Positions 63,797 to 64,000 of a stretch of DNA of 64,000 nt are shown here, one piece after another. The position numbers and the translations under genes were made by a program. Where the stretch lies: NCBI GenBank assembly GCA_017406925.1, contig JAFQXO010000004.1, positions 32,543 to 96,542 of the forward strand. Reading direction: 5' to 3'. The first letter of the stretch is position 1, and every line of letters begins with the position of its first letter. This stretch comes from Eubacterium sp. (GTDB lineage Bacteria; Bacillota; Clostridia; Lachnospirales; Lachnospiraceae). The notes beneath the pieces are model-generated. The model did no database searches. It saw only the letters and a list, made by a program, of their open reading frames with translations, and had not been told where the DNA came from.

Positions 63797-63965
63797 AGAG
63801 TATGGAGTCGATAGTATTCTAACTATTCTGTTTTAAGGGTTAGAGCCGTTTAATTATAACTTTTTTGGTTGTATTTTAAAGCATTATTAGTATGGAGTCG
63901 ATAGTAATTCAATTATTTATGTCAAAACAGGCATAATACCAAGAGTATAGAGTCGATAGTAATTT
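63797..63965. repeat. Three irregularly spaced copies of an 18-bp repeat
   Basis: AGTATGGAGTCGATAGTA starts at 63799 and 63889, with a one-base variant (AGTATAGAGTCGATAGTA) at 63944. Start-to-start distances are 90 and 55 bp. Copies 1 and 3 share the preceding AAG; copies 2 and 3 share the following ATT. There is no gene from 63714 to the window end. Function unknown. Confidence 0.7.
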
Positions 63966-63974
63966 AGATTAACA

Positions 63975-64000
63975 ATCTGAAAGCGTTATCGCGAGGGGAA
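63975..64000 (+). repeat. Second copy of the post-nrdD RNA element (cut by window edge)
   Basis: These last 26 bases are identical to 61321-61346, beginning ATCTGAAAGCG. Whether the full 75-nt element follows cannot be seen. The two copies lie 2,654 bp apart in the same orientation. Confidence 0.8.

Noticed and set aside
63797-63965. CRISPR array
   Set aside because: Repeats are only 18 bp, spaced at 90 and 55 bp, with one variant copy and no cas genes.

Overview
The window is a 64 kb stretch of an AT-rich Gram-positive genome. A clostridial bacterium, most likely Lachnospiraceae (Butyrivibrio/Pseudobutyrivibrio/Roseburia-like), is inferred from several traits. These are a zinc-type uS14, AAGGAGG ribosome sites, TTGACA/TATAAT promoters, an enlarged bL17, a class III anaerobic ribonucleotide reductase, ECF-transporter genes next to rplQ/truA, and 2-oxoacid:ferredoxin oxidoreductase. 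No rRNA, tRNA, CRISPR array or insertion sequence was recognised.

Layout. 0-2.9 kb: the tail of a ferredoxin oxidoreductase beta subunit, two small membrane proteins and a pair of paralogous lipoproteins. 2.9-7.6 kb: the str operon (rpsL, rpsG, fusA, tuf). 7.7-12.3 kb: the TrkA/TrkH potassium system, a phosphopantetheinyl transferase and a secreted CAP-domain protein. 12.3-19.1 kb: mscL, sulfur assimilation (cysK, metY, an Rrf2 regulator) and a large MacB/FtsX-like ABC transporter. 19.1-24.5 kb: an accessory island with two paralogous XRE regulators and a type III restriction-modification system. Between its mod and res genes lies a compact element that looks like a type I (holin-like peptide) toxin-antitoxin locus. 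24.5-41.5 kb: an rRNA-methyltransferase-like gene, then the complete S10-spc-alpha ribosomal protein cluster with secY, adk, map, infA, rpmJ and rpoA. 41.5-45.8 kb: ecfA1-ecfA2-ecfT, truA, rplM and rpsI. 45.8-49 kb: a hairpin-rich spacer, a DUF4160/DUF2442-HTH gene pair resembling a toxin-antitoxin module, a frameshifted SDR gene and threonine ammonia-lyase. 49-61.3 kb: an L,D-transpeptidase, two DegV proteins, purC, a cytidylate-kinase-like protein, a nitrilase, a GIY-YIG protein, YjjG, MgtE, MATE and nrdD. 61.3-64 kb: a low-GC block of small lipoprotein/membrane genes, gene remnants and repeats. It is bracketed by two copies of an identical 26-nt sequence, the second running into the window edge.

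How the genes work together. Most of the window is housekeeping: translation, secretion, nucleotide, potassium, magnesium, sulfur and vitamin supply. The ribosomal operons have long, hairpin-rich leaders that look like autoregulatory 5' UTRs. The least ordinary parts are the restriction-modification island with its embedded peptide-toxin element and palindromic control region, the DUF4160/DUF2442 pair with an operator inside its promoter spacer, and the repeat-bounded 3' block after nrdD.
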